A stretch of 64,000 nucleotides of DNA from NCBI RefSeq assembly GCF_036898095.1, contig NC_090729.1:61713997-61777996 (forward strand), given 5' to 3'. The notes under the pieces are model-generated. The model had not been told where the DNA came from and did not search any database. It saw nothing but the letters and a program-made list of their open reading frames with translations. Each line of letters begins with the position of its first letter. Within the stretch, counting starts at the first letter, position 1. This stretch comes from Palaemon carinicauda (lineage: Eukaryota > Arthropoda > Malacostraca > Decapoda > Palaemonidae). Below, piece after piece: positions 53,101-64,000 of the stretch. The translations under genes and the position numbers were made by a program.

Positions 53101-55439
53101 GAAGACCCATCCAAGACCACTGGTAACATATTCACAGAGGAAGACTTCATAGCAAACCTAACTGAGGAAGAACCAATCCAAGACCACTGGTAACATATTC
53201 ACAGAGGAAGACTTCATAGCAAACCTAACTGAGGAAGACCCATCAAGACCACTGGTAACATATTCACAGAGGAAGACTTCATAGCAAACCTAACTGAGGA
53301 AGACCCATCCAAGACCACTGGTAACATATTCAAGAGGAAGACTTCATAGCAAACCTAACTGAGGAAGACCCATCCAAGACCACTGGTAACATATTCACAG
53401 AGGAAGACTTCATAGCAAACCTAACTGAGGAAGACCCATCCAAGACCACTGGTAACATATTCACAAAGGAAGACTTCATAGCAAACCTAACTGAGGAAGA
53501 CCCATCCAAGACCACTGGTAACATATTCACAGAGGAAGACTTTTAGCAAACCTAACTGAGGAAGACCCATCCAAGACCACTGGTATCATATTCACAGAGG
53601 AAGACTTCATAGCAAACCTAACTGAGGAAGACCCATCCAAGACCACTGGTAACATATTCACAAGGAAGACTTCATAGCAAACCTAACTGAGGAAGACCCA
53701 TCCAAGACCACTGGTAATATATTCACAGAGGAAGACTTTTTAGCAAACCTAGCTGAGGAAGACCCATCCAAGACCACTGGTAACATATTCACAGAGGAAG
53801 ACTTCATAGCAAACCTAACTGAGGAAGACCCATCCAAGACCACTGGTAACATATTCACAGAGGAAGACTTTTAGCAAACCTAGCTGAGGAAGACCCATCC
53901 AAGACCACTGGTAACATATTCACAGAGGAAGACTTCATAGCAAACCTAGCTGAGGAAGACCCATCCAAGACCACTGGTAACATATTCACAGAGGAAGACT
54001 TCTTAGCAAACCTAACTGAGGAAAACCATCCAAGACCACTGGTAACATATTCACAGAGGAAGACTTCATAGCAAACCTAACTGAGGAAGACCCATCCAAG
54101 ACCACTGGTAACATATTCACAGAGGAAGACTTCTTAGCAAACCTAACTGAGGAAGACCCATCCAAGACCACTGGTAACATATTCACAGAGGAAGACTTCA
54201 TAGCAAACCTAACTGAGGAAGACCCATCCAAGACCACTGGTAACATATTCACAGAGGAAGACTTCATAGCAAACCTAACTGAGGAAGACCCATCCAAGAC
54301 CACTGGTAACATATTCACAGAGGAAGACTTCATAGCAAACCTACTGAGGAAGACCCATCCAAGACCACTGGTAACATATTCACAGAGGAAGACTTCATAG
54401 CAAACCTAACTGAGGAAGACCCATCCAAGACCACTGGTAACATATTCACAGAGGAAGACTTCATAGCAAACCTAACTGAGGAAGACCATCCAAGACCACT
54501 GGTACATATTCACAAAGAGGAAGACTTCTTAGCAAACCTAACTGAGGAAGACCCATCCAAGACCACTGGTAATCATATTCACAGAGGAAGACTTCATAGC
54601 AAACCTAACTGAGGAAGACAAATCCAAGACCACTGGTAACATATTCACAGAGGAAGACTTTTTAGGAAACCTAGCTGAGGAAGACCCATCCAAGACCACT
54701 GGTATATTCACAGAGGAAGACTTTTAGCAAACCTAGCTGAGGAAGACCCATCCAAGACCACTGGTAACATATTCACAGAGGAAGACTTCATAGCAAACCT
54801 AACTGAGGACGACCCTTTCCAAGACCACTGGTAACATATTCACAGAGGAAGACTTCTTAGCAAACCTAGCTGAGGAAGACCCATCCAAGACCACTGGTAA
54901 CATATTCATAGAGGAAGACTTCATAGCAAACCTAACTGAGGAAGACCCATCCAAGACCACTGGTTACATATTCACAGAGGAATACTTCATAGCAAACCTA
55001 ACTGAAGAAGACCATCCAAGACCACTGGTAACATATTCACAAAGGAAGACTTCATAGCAAACCTAACTGAGGAAGACCCATCCAAGACCATGGTAACATA
55101 TTCACAGAGGAAGACTTTTTAGCAAACATAGCTGAGGAAGACCCATCCAAGACCACTGGTATCATATTCACAGAGGAAGACTTCATAGCAAACCTAACTG
55201 AGGAAGACCCATCCAAGACCACTGGTTACATATTCACAGAGGAAGACTTCATAGCAAACCTAACTGAGGAAGACCCATCCAAGACCAATGGTAATATATT
55301 CACAGAGGAAGACTTTTTAGCAAACCTAGCTGAGGAAGACCCATCCAAGACTACTGGTATCATATTCACAGAGGAAGACTTCATAGCAAACCTAACTGAG
55401 GAAGACCCATCCAAGACCTCTGGTAAAATATTCACAGAG

Positions 55440-56860
55440 GAAGACTTTTAGGAAACCTAGCTGAGGAAGACCTATCCAAGATCGCTAGTAAGTTATTCAC
55501 AGAGGAAGACTTCTTACCAAACCTAGCTGAGGAAGACCCATCCAAGAGCACTGGTAATATATTCAAAGAGGAAGACTTCTTAGCAAACCTAACTGAGGAA
55601 AAACCATCCAAGACCACTGGTAACATATTCACAGAGGAAGACTTCATAGCAAACCTAACTAAAGAAGAACAATCCAAGACCACTGGTAACATATTCACAG
55701 AGGAAGACTTCTTAGCAAACCTAACTGAGGAAGACCCATTCAAGACCACTGGTAACATATTCACAGAGGAAGACTTCATAGCAAGCCTCGCTGAGGAAGA
55801 CCCATCCAAGACCACTAGTAACATATTCACAGAGGAAGACTTCTTAGCAAACCTAACTGAGGAAGAACCATCCAAGACCACTGGTAACATATTCAAAGAG
55901 GAAGACTTCATAGCAAACCAAACTGAAGAAGAACAATCCAAGACCACTGGTAACATATTATCAGAGGAAGACTCCATAGCAAATCTAACTGAGGACGACC
56001 CATTCAAGACCACTGGTAACATTCACAAAGGAAGACTTCATAGCAAACCTAACTGAAGAAGAACCATCCAAGACCACTGGTTACATATTCACAAAGAAAG
56101 ACTTCTTAGCAAACCTAACTGAGGAAGACCCATCCAAGACCACTGGTATCATATTCACAGAGGAAGACTTCATAGCAAACCTAATTGAGGAAGACAAATC
56201 CAAGACCGCTGGTAACATATTCACAGAGGAAGACTTTTTAGGAAACCTAGCTGAGGAAGACCCATCCAAGATCGCTGGTAGGTTATTCACAGAGGAAGAC
56301 TTTTTACTAAACCTAGCTGAGGAAGACCCATCCAAGAGCACTGGTAACATATTCACAGAGGAAGACTTCATAGAAAACCTAACTGAGGAAGACCCTTCCA
56401 AGACCACTGGTAACATATTCACAGAGGATGACTTCATAGCAAACCTAGCTGAGGAAGACCCATCCAAGACCACTGGTAACATATTCAAAGAGGAAGACTT
56501 CTTAACATATTCACAGAGGAAGCCTCCATAGCAAACCTAACTGAGGACGACCCATTCAAGACCACTGGTAACATATTCACAGAGGAAGACTTCTTAGCAA
56601 ACCTAACTGAGGAAGACCCATCCAAGACCACTGGTAACATATTCACAGATGAAGACTTCATAGTAAATCTAGCTGAAGAAGACCCATCCAAGACCACTTG
56701 TAACATATTCACAGAGGAAGACTTCTTAACATATTCACAGAGGAAGACTTCATAGCAAACCTAACTGAGGAAGACCCATCTAAGACCACTGGTAACATAT
56801 TCACAGAGGAAGACTTTATAGCAAACCTAGCTGAGGAAGACCCATCCAAGACCACTGGTA
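55440..56860 (+). repeat. Segmental duplication IV, copy 1
   Basis: Matches 60,607-61,960 at a 5,168-bp offset (GATCGCTAGT at 55,480 and 60,648) and then at about 5,102 bp after one 66-bp unit that is present here near 56,590 but absent from copy 2. The shared ATA-deleted unit GGTAACATTCACAAAG lies near 56,015 and 61,183. Confidence 0.85.
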
Positions 56861-57194
56861 ACATATTCACAGAGGAAGATTTCTTCGCAAACCTAGCTGA
56901 GGAAGACCCATCCAAAACCACTGGTAACATATTCACAGAGGAAGACTTCATAGCAAACCTAACTGAGGAAGACCCATCCAAGACCACTGGTAACATATTC
57001 AAAGAGGAAGACTTCATAGCAAACCAAACTTAAGAAGAACAATCCAAGACCACTGGTAACATATTATCAGAGGAAGACTCCATAGCAAATCTAACTGAGG
57101 ACGACCCATTCAAGACCACTGGTAACATTCACAAAGGAAGACTTCATAGCAAACCTAACTGAAGAAGAACCATCCAAGACCACTGGTAACATAT

Positions 57195-58649
57195 TCACAA
57201 AGAAAGACTTCTTAGCAAACCTACTGAGGAAGACCCATCCAAGACCACTGGTATCATATTCACAGAGGAAGACTTCATAGCAAACCTAATTGAGGAAGAC
57301 AAATCCAAGACCGCTGGTAACATATTCACAGAGGAAGACTTTTTAGGAAACCTAGCTGAGGAAGACCCATCCAAGATCGCTGGTAAGTTATTCACAAAAG
57401 AAGACTTTTTAGGAAACCTAGCTGAGGAAGACCCATCCAAAACCACTGGTAACATATTCACAGAGGAAGACTTCATAGCAAACCTAACTGAAGAAGACCC
57501 ATCCAAGACCACTGGTAACATATTCACAGAGGAAGATTTCTTCGCAAACCTAGCTGAGGAAGACCCATCCAAAACCACTGGTAACATATTCACAGAGGAA
57601 GACTTCATAGCAAACCTAACTGAGGAAGACCCATCCAAGACCACTGGTAACATATTCCCAGAGGAAGATTTCATAGCAAACCTAACAGAAGAAGAACCAT
57701 CCAAAAGCACCGGTAATATATTCACAGAGGAAGACTTCTTAGCAAACCTAACTGAGGAAGACCCATTCAAGACCACTGGTAACATATTCACAGAGGAAGA
57801 CTTTTTAGGAAACCTAACTGAGGAAGACCCATCCAAGACCTCTGGTAACATATTCACAGAGGAAGACCTTTTAGGAAACCTAGCTGAGGAAGACCTATCC
57901 AAGATCGCTAGTAAGTTATTCACAGAGGAAAACTTCTTACCAAACCTAGCTGAGGAAGACCCATCCAAGAGCACTGGTAATATATTCACCGAGGAAGACC
58001 TCTTAGCAAACGTAACTGAGGAAGAACCATCCAAGACCACTGGTAACATATTCACAGAGGAAGACTTCATAGTAAACCTAACTGAGGAAGAACCATCCAA
58101 GACCACTAGTAACATATTCACAGAGGAAGACTTCATAGCAAACCTAGCTGAAGAAGAACAATCCAAGACCACTGGTAACATATTAACAGAGGAAAACTTC
58201 ATAGCAAACCTAACTGAGGAAGACCCATCCAAGACCACTGGTAACATATTCACAGAGGAAGACTTCATAGCAAACCTCGCTGAGGAAGACCCATCCAAGA
58301 CCAAAGGTAACATATTCACAGAGGAAGACTTCTTAGCAAACCTAACTGAGGAAGAACCATCCAAAACCACTGGTAACATATTCACAGAGGAAGACTTCAT
58401 AGCAAACATAACTGAAGAAGAACCATCCAAGACCACTGGTAACATATTCACAGAAGAAGACTTCATAGCAAACCTAACTGAAAACGACCCATCCAAGACC
58501 ACTGGTAACATATTCACAGAGGAAGACTTCATAGCAAATCTAGCTGAGGAAGACCCATCCAAGACCACTGGTAACATATTCACATAGGAAGACTTTAAAG
58601 CAAATCTAGCTGATGAAGACCCATTTAAGACCACTGGTAACATATTCAC
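57195..58649 (-). other. Longest repeat-derived open frame, minus strand (484 codons)
   Basis: Twenty-two units long, the longest start-to-stop ORF lying wholly in the array. It stops at a 1-base deletion near 57,220 and begins just left of the junction at 58,663. The plus-strand frame of the same interval is also nearly stop-free, except for a TAG at about 58,585, so openness is not strand-specific. Confidence 0.2.
57830..58440 (+). repeat. Segmental duplication V, copy 1
   Basis: Matches 59,136-59,747 at 1,306 bp, then 1,307 bp after a one-base insertion in copy 2. The private marker AGCAAACGTAACTGAGG lies at about 58,006 and 59,313. Confidence 0.82.
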
Positions 58650-59135
58650 AGAGGAAGACTTCTTAACATATTCACAGAGGAAGACTTCATAGCAAACCTA
58701 ACTGAAGAAGACCCATCCAAGACCACTGGTAACATATTCACAGAGGAAGACTTTATAGCAAACCTAGCTGAGGAAGACCAATCCAAGACCACTGGTAACA
58801 TATTCAAAGAGGAAGACTTCTTAACATATTCACAGAGGAAGACTTCATATAAAACCTAACTGAGGACGACCCTTTCAAGACCACTGGTAACATATTCACA
58901 GAGGAAGACTTCATAGCAAACCTAACTGAAAAAGAACCATCCAAGACCACTGGTAACATATTCACAGAGGAAGATTTCATAGCAAACCTAACTGAGGATG
59001 ACCCATCCAAGACCAATGGTAATATATTCACAGAGGAAGACTTTTTAGCAAACCTATCTGAGGAAGACCCATCCAAGACCACTGGTATCATATTCACAGA
59101 GGAAGACTTCATAGCAAACCTAACTGAGGAAGACC

Positions 59136-59747
59136 CATCCAAGACCTCTGGTAACATATTCACAGAGGAAGACCTTTTAGGAAACCTAGCTGAGGAAGAC
59201 CTATCCAAGATCGCTAGTAAGTTATTCACAGAGGAAGAACTTCTTACCAAACCTAGCTGAGGAAGACCCATCCAAGAGCACTGGTAATATATTCACCGAG
59301 GAAGACCTCTTAGCAAACGTAACTGAGGAAGAACCATCCAAGACCACTGGTAACATATTCACAGAGGAAGACTTCATAGTAAACCTAACTGAGGAAGAAC
59401 CATCCAAGACCACTAGTAACATATTCACAGAGGAAGACTTCATAGCAAACCTAGCTGAAGAAGAACAATCCAAGACCACTGGTAACATATTAACAGAGGA
59501 AAACTTCATAGCAAACCTAACTGAGGAAGACCCATCCAAGACCACTGGTAACATATTCACAGAGGAAGACTTCATAGCAAACCTCGCTGAGGAAGACCCA
59601 TCCAAGACCAAAGGTAACATATTCACAGAGGAAGACTTCTTAGCAAACCTAACTGAGGAAGAACCATCCAAGACCACTGGTAACATATTCACAGAGGAAG
59701 ACTTCATAGCAAACCAAATTGAAGAAGAACCATCCAAGACCACTGGT
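59136..59747 (+). repeat. Segmental duplication V, copy 2
   Basis: Contains a one-base insertion near 59,238 (GAGGAAGAACTTC), which breaks the minus-strand open frame that is intact in copy 1. Confidence 0.82.
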
Positions 59748-60606
59748 AACATATTCACAGAAGAAGACTTCATAGCAAACCTAACTGAAAATGACCCATC
59801 CAAGACCACTGGTAACATATTCACAGAGGAAGACTTCATAGCAAATCTAGCTGAGGAAGACCCATCCAAGACCATTGGTAACATATTCACAGAGGGAGAC
59901 TTCAAAGCAAATCTAGCTGAGGAAGACCCATCTAAGACCACTGGTAACATATTCACAGAGGAAGACTTCTTAACATATTCACAGAGGAAGACTTCATAGC
60001 AAACCTAACTGAAGAAGACCCATCCAAGACCACTGGTAAAATATTCACAGAGGAAGACTTTATAGCAAACCTAGCTGAGGAAGACCAATCCAAGACCACT
60101 GGTAACATATTGAAAGAGGAAGACTTCTTAACATAATCACAGAGGAAGACTTCATAGCAAACCTAACTGAGGACGACCCTTTCAAGACCACTGGTAACAT
60201 ATTCACAGAGGAAGACTTCTTAGCAAACCTAGCTGAGGGTGACCCATCCAAGACCACTGGTAACATATTCACAGAGGAAGACTTCATAGCAAACCTAACA
60301 AAGGAAGACCCATCCAAGACCACTGGTTACATATTAACAGAGGAAGACTTCATAGCAAACCTAACTGAAGAAGAACCATCCAAGACCACTGGTAACATAT
60401 TCACAAAGGAAGACTTCATAGCAAACCTAACTGAGGAAGACCCATCCAAGACCAATGGTAACATATTCACAGAGGAAGATTTTTTAGCAAACCTAGCTGA
60501 GGAAGACCCATCCAAGACCATTGGTATCATATTCACAGAGGAAGACTTCATAGCAAACCTAACTGAGGAAGACCCATCCAAGACCTCTGGTAACATATTC
60601 ACAGAG

Positions 60607-61960
60607 GAAGACCTTTTAGGAAACCTAGCTGAGGAAGACCTATCCAAGATCGCTAGTAAGTTATTCACAGAGGAAGACTTCTTACCAAACCTAGCTGAGG
60701 AAGACCCATCCAAGAGAACTATTAATATATTAACAGAGGAAGACTTCTTAGCAAACCTAACTGAGGAAGAACCATCCAAGACCACTGGTAACATATTCAC
60801 AGAGGAAGACTTCATAGCAAACATAACTGAAGAAGAACAATCCAAGACCACTGGTAACATATTCACAGAGGAACACTTCATAGCAAACCTAACTGAGGAA
60901 GACCCATCCAAGACCACTGGTAACATATTCACAGAGGAAGACTTCATATCAAACCTCGCCGAGGAAGACCCATCCAAGACCACTAGTAACATATTCACAG
61001 AGGAAGACTTCTTAGCAAACCTAACTGAGGAAGAACCATCCAAGACCACTGGTAACATATTCACAGAGGAAGACTTCATAGCAAACCAAACTGAAGAAGA
61101 ACCATCCAAGACCACTGGTAACATATTAACAGAGGAAGACTCCATAGCAAATCTAACTGAGGACAACCCATTCAAGACCACTGGTAACATTCACAAAGAA
61201 AGACTTCATAGCAAACCTAACTGAAGAAGAACCATCCAAGACTACTGGTAACATATTTACAAAGTAAGACTTCTTAGCAAACCTAACTGAGGAAGACCCA
61301 TCCAAGACCACTGGTATCATATTCACAGAGGAAGACTTCATAGCAAACCTAACTGAAGAAGACCCATCCAAGACCGCTGGTAACATATTCACAGAGGAAG
61401 ACTTTTTAGGAAACCTAGCTGAGGAAGACCCATCCAAGATCGCTGGTAGGTTATTCACAGAGGAAGACTTTTTACTAAACCTAGCTGAGGAAGACCCATC
61501 CAAGAGCACTGGTAACATATTCACAGAGGAAGACTTCATAGAAAACCTAACTGAGGAAGACCCTTCCAAGACCACTGGTAACATATTCACAGAGGATGAC
61601 TTCATAGCAAACCTAGCTGAGGAAGACCCATCCAAGACCACTGGTAACATATTCAAAGAGGAAGACTTCTTAACATATTCACAGAGGAAGACTCCATAGC
61701 AAACCTAACTGAGGACGACCCATTCAAGACCACTGGTAACATATTCACAGATGAAGACTTCATAGCAAATCTAGCTGAAGAAGACCCATCCAAGACCACT
61801 TGTAACATATTCACAGAGGAAGACTTCTTAACATATTCACAGAGGAAGACTTCATAGCAAACCTAACTGAGGAAGACCCATCCAAGACCACTGGTAACAT
61901 ATTCACAGAGGAAGACTTTATAGCAAACCTTGCTGAAGAAGACCCATCCAAGACCACTGG
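60607..61960 (+). repeat. Segmental duplication IV, copy 2
   Basis: Lacks one 66-bp unit relative to copy 1, which restores the 158-bp spacing between its two truncated units. Confidence 0.85.
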
Positions 61961-62914
61961 TAACATATTCACAGAGTAAGATTTCTTCGCAAACCTAGTT
62001 GATGAAGACCCATCCAAAACCACTGGTAACATATTCACAGAGGAAGACTTCATAGAAAACCTAACTGAGGAAGACCCATCCAAGACCACTGGTAACATAT
62101 TCCCAGAGGAAGACTTCATAGCAAACCTAACAGAAGAAGAACCATCCAAGACCACTGGTAACATATTCACAGAGGAAGACTCTTTAGGAAACCTAGCTGA
62201 GGAAGACCCATCCAAGATCACTGGTAAGTTATTCACAGAGGAAGACTTCTTACCAAACCTAACTGAAGAAGAACCACCCAAGACCACTGGTAACATATTC
62301 ACAGAAGAAGACTTCATAGCAAACCTAACTGAAAACGACCCATCCAAGACCACTGGTAACATATTCACAGAGGAAGACTTCTTAGTAAATCTAGCTGAGG
62401 AAGACCCATCCAAGACCACTGGTAACATATTCACAGAGGAAGACTTCAAAGCAAATCTAGCTGTGGAAAACCAATTTAAGACCACTGGTAACATATTCAC
62501 AGAGGAAGACTTCTTAACATATTAACAGAGGAAGACTTCATAGCAAACCTAACTGAAGAAGACCCATCCATGACCACTGGTAACATATTCACAGAGGAAG
62601 ACTTTATAGCAAACCTAGCTGAGGAAGACCAATCCAAGACCACTGGTAACATATTCAAAGAGGAAGACTTCTTAACATATTCACAGAGGAAGACTTCATA
62701 GCAAACCTAACTGAGGACGACCCTTTCAAGACCACTGGTAACATATTCACAGAGGAAGACTTCATAGCAAACCTAACTGAGGAAGACCCATTGAAGACCA
62801 CTGGTAACATATTCACAGAGGAAGACTTCATAGCAAACCTAACTGAAGAAGAACCATCCAAGACCACTGGTAACATATTCACAAAGGAAGACTTCATAGC
62901 AAACCTAACTGAGG

Positions 62915-63766
62915 ATGACCCATCCAAGACCAATGGTAACATTCACAGAGGAAGACTTTTTAGCAATCCTAGCTGAGGAAGACCCATCCAAGACCACTGG
63001 TATCATATTCACAGAGGAAGACTTCATAGCAAACCTAACTGAGGAAGACCCATCCAAGACCTCTGGTAACATATTCACAGAGGAAGACCTTTTAGGAAAC
63101 CTAGCTGAGGAAGACCTATCCAAGATCGCTAGTAAGTTATTCACAGAGGAAAACTTCTTACCAAAACTAGCTGAGGAAGACCCATCCAAGAGCACTGGTA
63201 ATATATTCACCGAGGAAGACCTCTTAGCAAACCTAACTGAGGAAGAACCATCCAAGACCACTGGTAACATATTCACAGAGAAAGACTTCATAGTATACCT
63301 AACTAAGGAAGAACCATCCAAGACCACTGGTAACATATTCACAGAGGAAGACTTCATAGCAAACCTAGCTGAAGAAGAACAATCTAAGACCACTGGTAAC
63401 ATATTCACAGAGGAAGACTTCATAGCAAACCTAACTGAGAAAGACCCATCCAAGACCACTGGTAACATATTCACAGAGGAAAACTTCATAGCAAACCTCG
63501 CTGAGGAAGACCCATCCAAGACCAAAGGTAACATATTCACAGAGGAAGACTTCTTAGCAAACCTAACTGAGGAAGAACCATCCAAGACCACTGGTAACAT
63601 ATTCACAGAGGAAGACTTCATAGCAAACCAAACTGAAGAAGAACCATCCAAGACCACTGGTAACATATTAACAGAGGAAGACTCCATAGCAAACCTAACT
63701 GAGGACGACCCATTCAAGACCACTGGTAACATTCACAGAGGAAGACTATATAGCAAACCTAACTGA
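62915..63766 (+). other. Repeat-derived open frame, plus strand (283 codons)
   Basis: The longest plus-strand open stretch in the right part of the array that also has an ATG, created by a variant near the start. It overlaps a 275-codon open frame on the opposite strand at 62,905-63,732, showing that both unit frames are open together. Confidence 0.2.
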
Positions 63767-64000
63767 AGAAGAACCATCCAAGACCACTGGTAACATATTC
63801 ACAAAGGAAGACTTCTTAGCAAACCTAGCTGAGGTAGACCCATCCAAGACCACTGGTATCATATTCACAGAGGAAGACTTCATAGCAAACCTAACTGAGG
63901 AAGACCCATCCAAGACCGCTGGTAACATATTCACAGAGGAAGACTTTTTAGGAAACCTAGCTGAGGAAGACCCATCCAAGATCGCTGGTAAGTTATTCAC

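Larger units (their letters stand above)
32350..55450 (+). repeat. Indel-rich, consensus-like part of the 66-bp array
   Basis: Units here are closer to the family consensus than elsewhere but carry many single-base losses and gains, such as GAAGACCATCC for GAAGACCCATCC, GGTAATCATATTC, GACTTTTAGC and GGTACATATTC. In 33,000-34,400 I can point to about fifteen, or roughly one per 95 bp, while 11,200-12,500 has none apart from truncated units. A cleaner island lies at about 40,200-41,480. Unit order can still be matched to the clean block on its left. Probably a sequencing, assembly or polishing artefact; unit counts here should not be trusted. Confidence 0.85.
56502..62677 (+). repeat. Paired truncated units in the right part of the array
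   Basis: The same junction pairs recur at 58,663/58,821, 59,970/60,128, 61,670/61,828 and 62,514/62,672, each 158 bp apart. The pair 56,502/56,726 is 224 bp apart because of one added 66-bp unit, which is absent from its duplicate at 61,670/61,828. Confidence 0.88.
10255..64000 (+). repeat. 66-bp tandem megasatellite array (family 2), about 800 units
   Basis: Uninterrupted head-to-tail 66-bp units for 53.7 kb, with landmarks CCTAACTGAGGAAGACCCAT, CCAAGACCACTGGTAACATA and TTCACAGAGGAAGACTTCAT. All units have the same orientation and no other sequence interrupts them. Unit composition is A26 C17 G12 T11 (44% GC), a strong A-over-T strand skew. Each unit contains GAGGAAGAC twice, 39 and 27 bp apart, suggesting an older internal duplication. 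The plus-strand frame reads NLTEEDPSK-TTGNIF-TEEDFIA; the minus-strand frame reads MLPVVLDGSSS-VRFAMK-SSSVN. It begins at the gap and runs off the window end, so neither end is seen. Most likely a satellite; a repeat-protein origin is not excluded. Confidence 0.97.

Noticed and set aside
32350..55450. Programmed frameshifting or active pseudogenisation of a repeat gene
   Set aside because: The indels are scattered, occur in short runs, are confined to one block and coincide with loss of private variants, which fits technical error better.
10255..64000. Dozens of minus-strand ORFs of 60-484 codons as real genes
   Set aside because: All are readings of the same 66-bp unit. Their ends coincide with truncated units or one-base indels, starts occur in every unit, and the opposite strand is open at the same places.
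10255..64000. CRISPR array
   Set aside because: Repeats are directly adjacent with no unique spacers, the unit is 66 bp and the context is eukaryotic.

Overview
This window looks like a fragment of a nuclear eukaryotic genome scaffold, probably animal. It is almost entirely satellite DNA: two unrelated-looking tandem-repeat families, a long AT/GT microsatellite, a 500-base run of N and about 1.6 kb of ordinary AT-rich sequence. I see no operons, bacterial genes, viral genes, rRNA, tRNA or CRISPR array. The species cannot be named from the sequence.

Layout: (1) 1 to about 7,800 is an 82-bp G-rich satellite with nested order: 82-bp monomers, blocks of about 580 bp, and a 3,148-bp higher-order repeat present as two near-complete copies and one partial copy. 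It decays into unique sequence by about 7,935. (2) 7,936-9,573 is AT-rich unique sequence with two poly(A) runs, a diverged ~115-bp tandem duplication, a small hairpin and one minus-strand open stretch (9,188-9,378) that resembles a 3' exon; this is the only plausible host-gene coding sequence. (3) 9,574-9,754 is (TA)n with an internal (GT)12, cut off by exactly 500 N (9,755-10,254), which looks like a scaffold join. (4) 10,255-64,000 is one continuous 66-bp (22-codon) tandem array of roughly 800 units, all in one orientation and running off the window end.

The 66-bp array is the main object of interest. Its unit is open in one frame on each strand, so it yields many long repeat ORFs, but two open frames out of six is about what chance gives for a 22-codon unit, and both frames are broken again and again by an inherited 26-bp truncated unit. 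These truncated units come in pairs exactly 158 bp apart. Large near-identical blocks recur at offsets of 396, about 791, 1,306, 3,891/3,759, about 4,435, 5,168 and 7,108 bp, showing recent unequal exchange or segmental amplification inside the array. Between about 32.35 and 55.45 kb the units drift to the family consensus and carry frequent 1-bp indels, most likely an assembly or polishing artefact.

No genes here can be shown to work together. The most defensible reading is heterochromatic satellite or megasatellite DNA; a repeat-protein gene built on the 66-bp unit is possible but not favoured.
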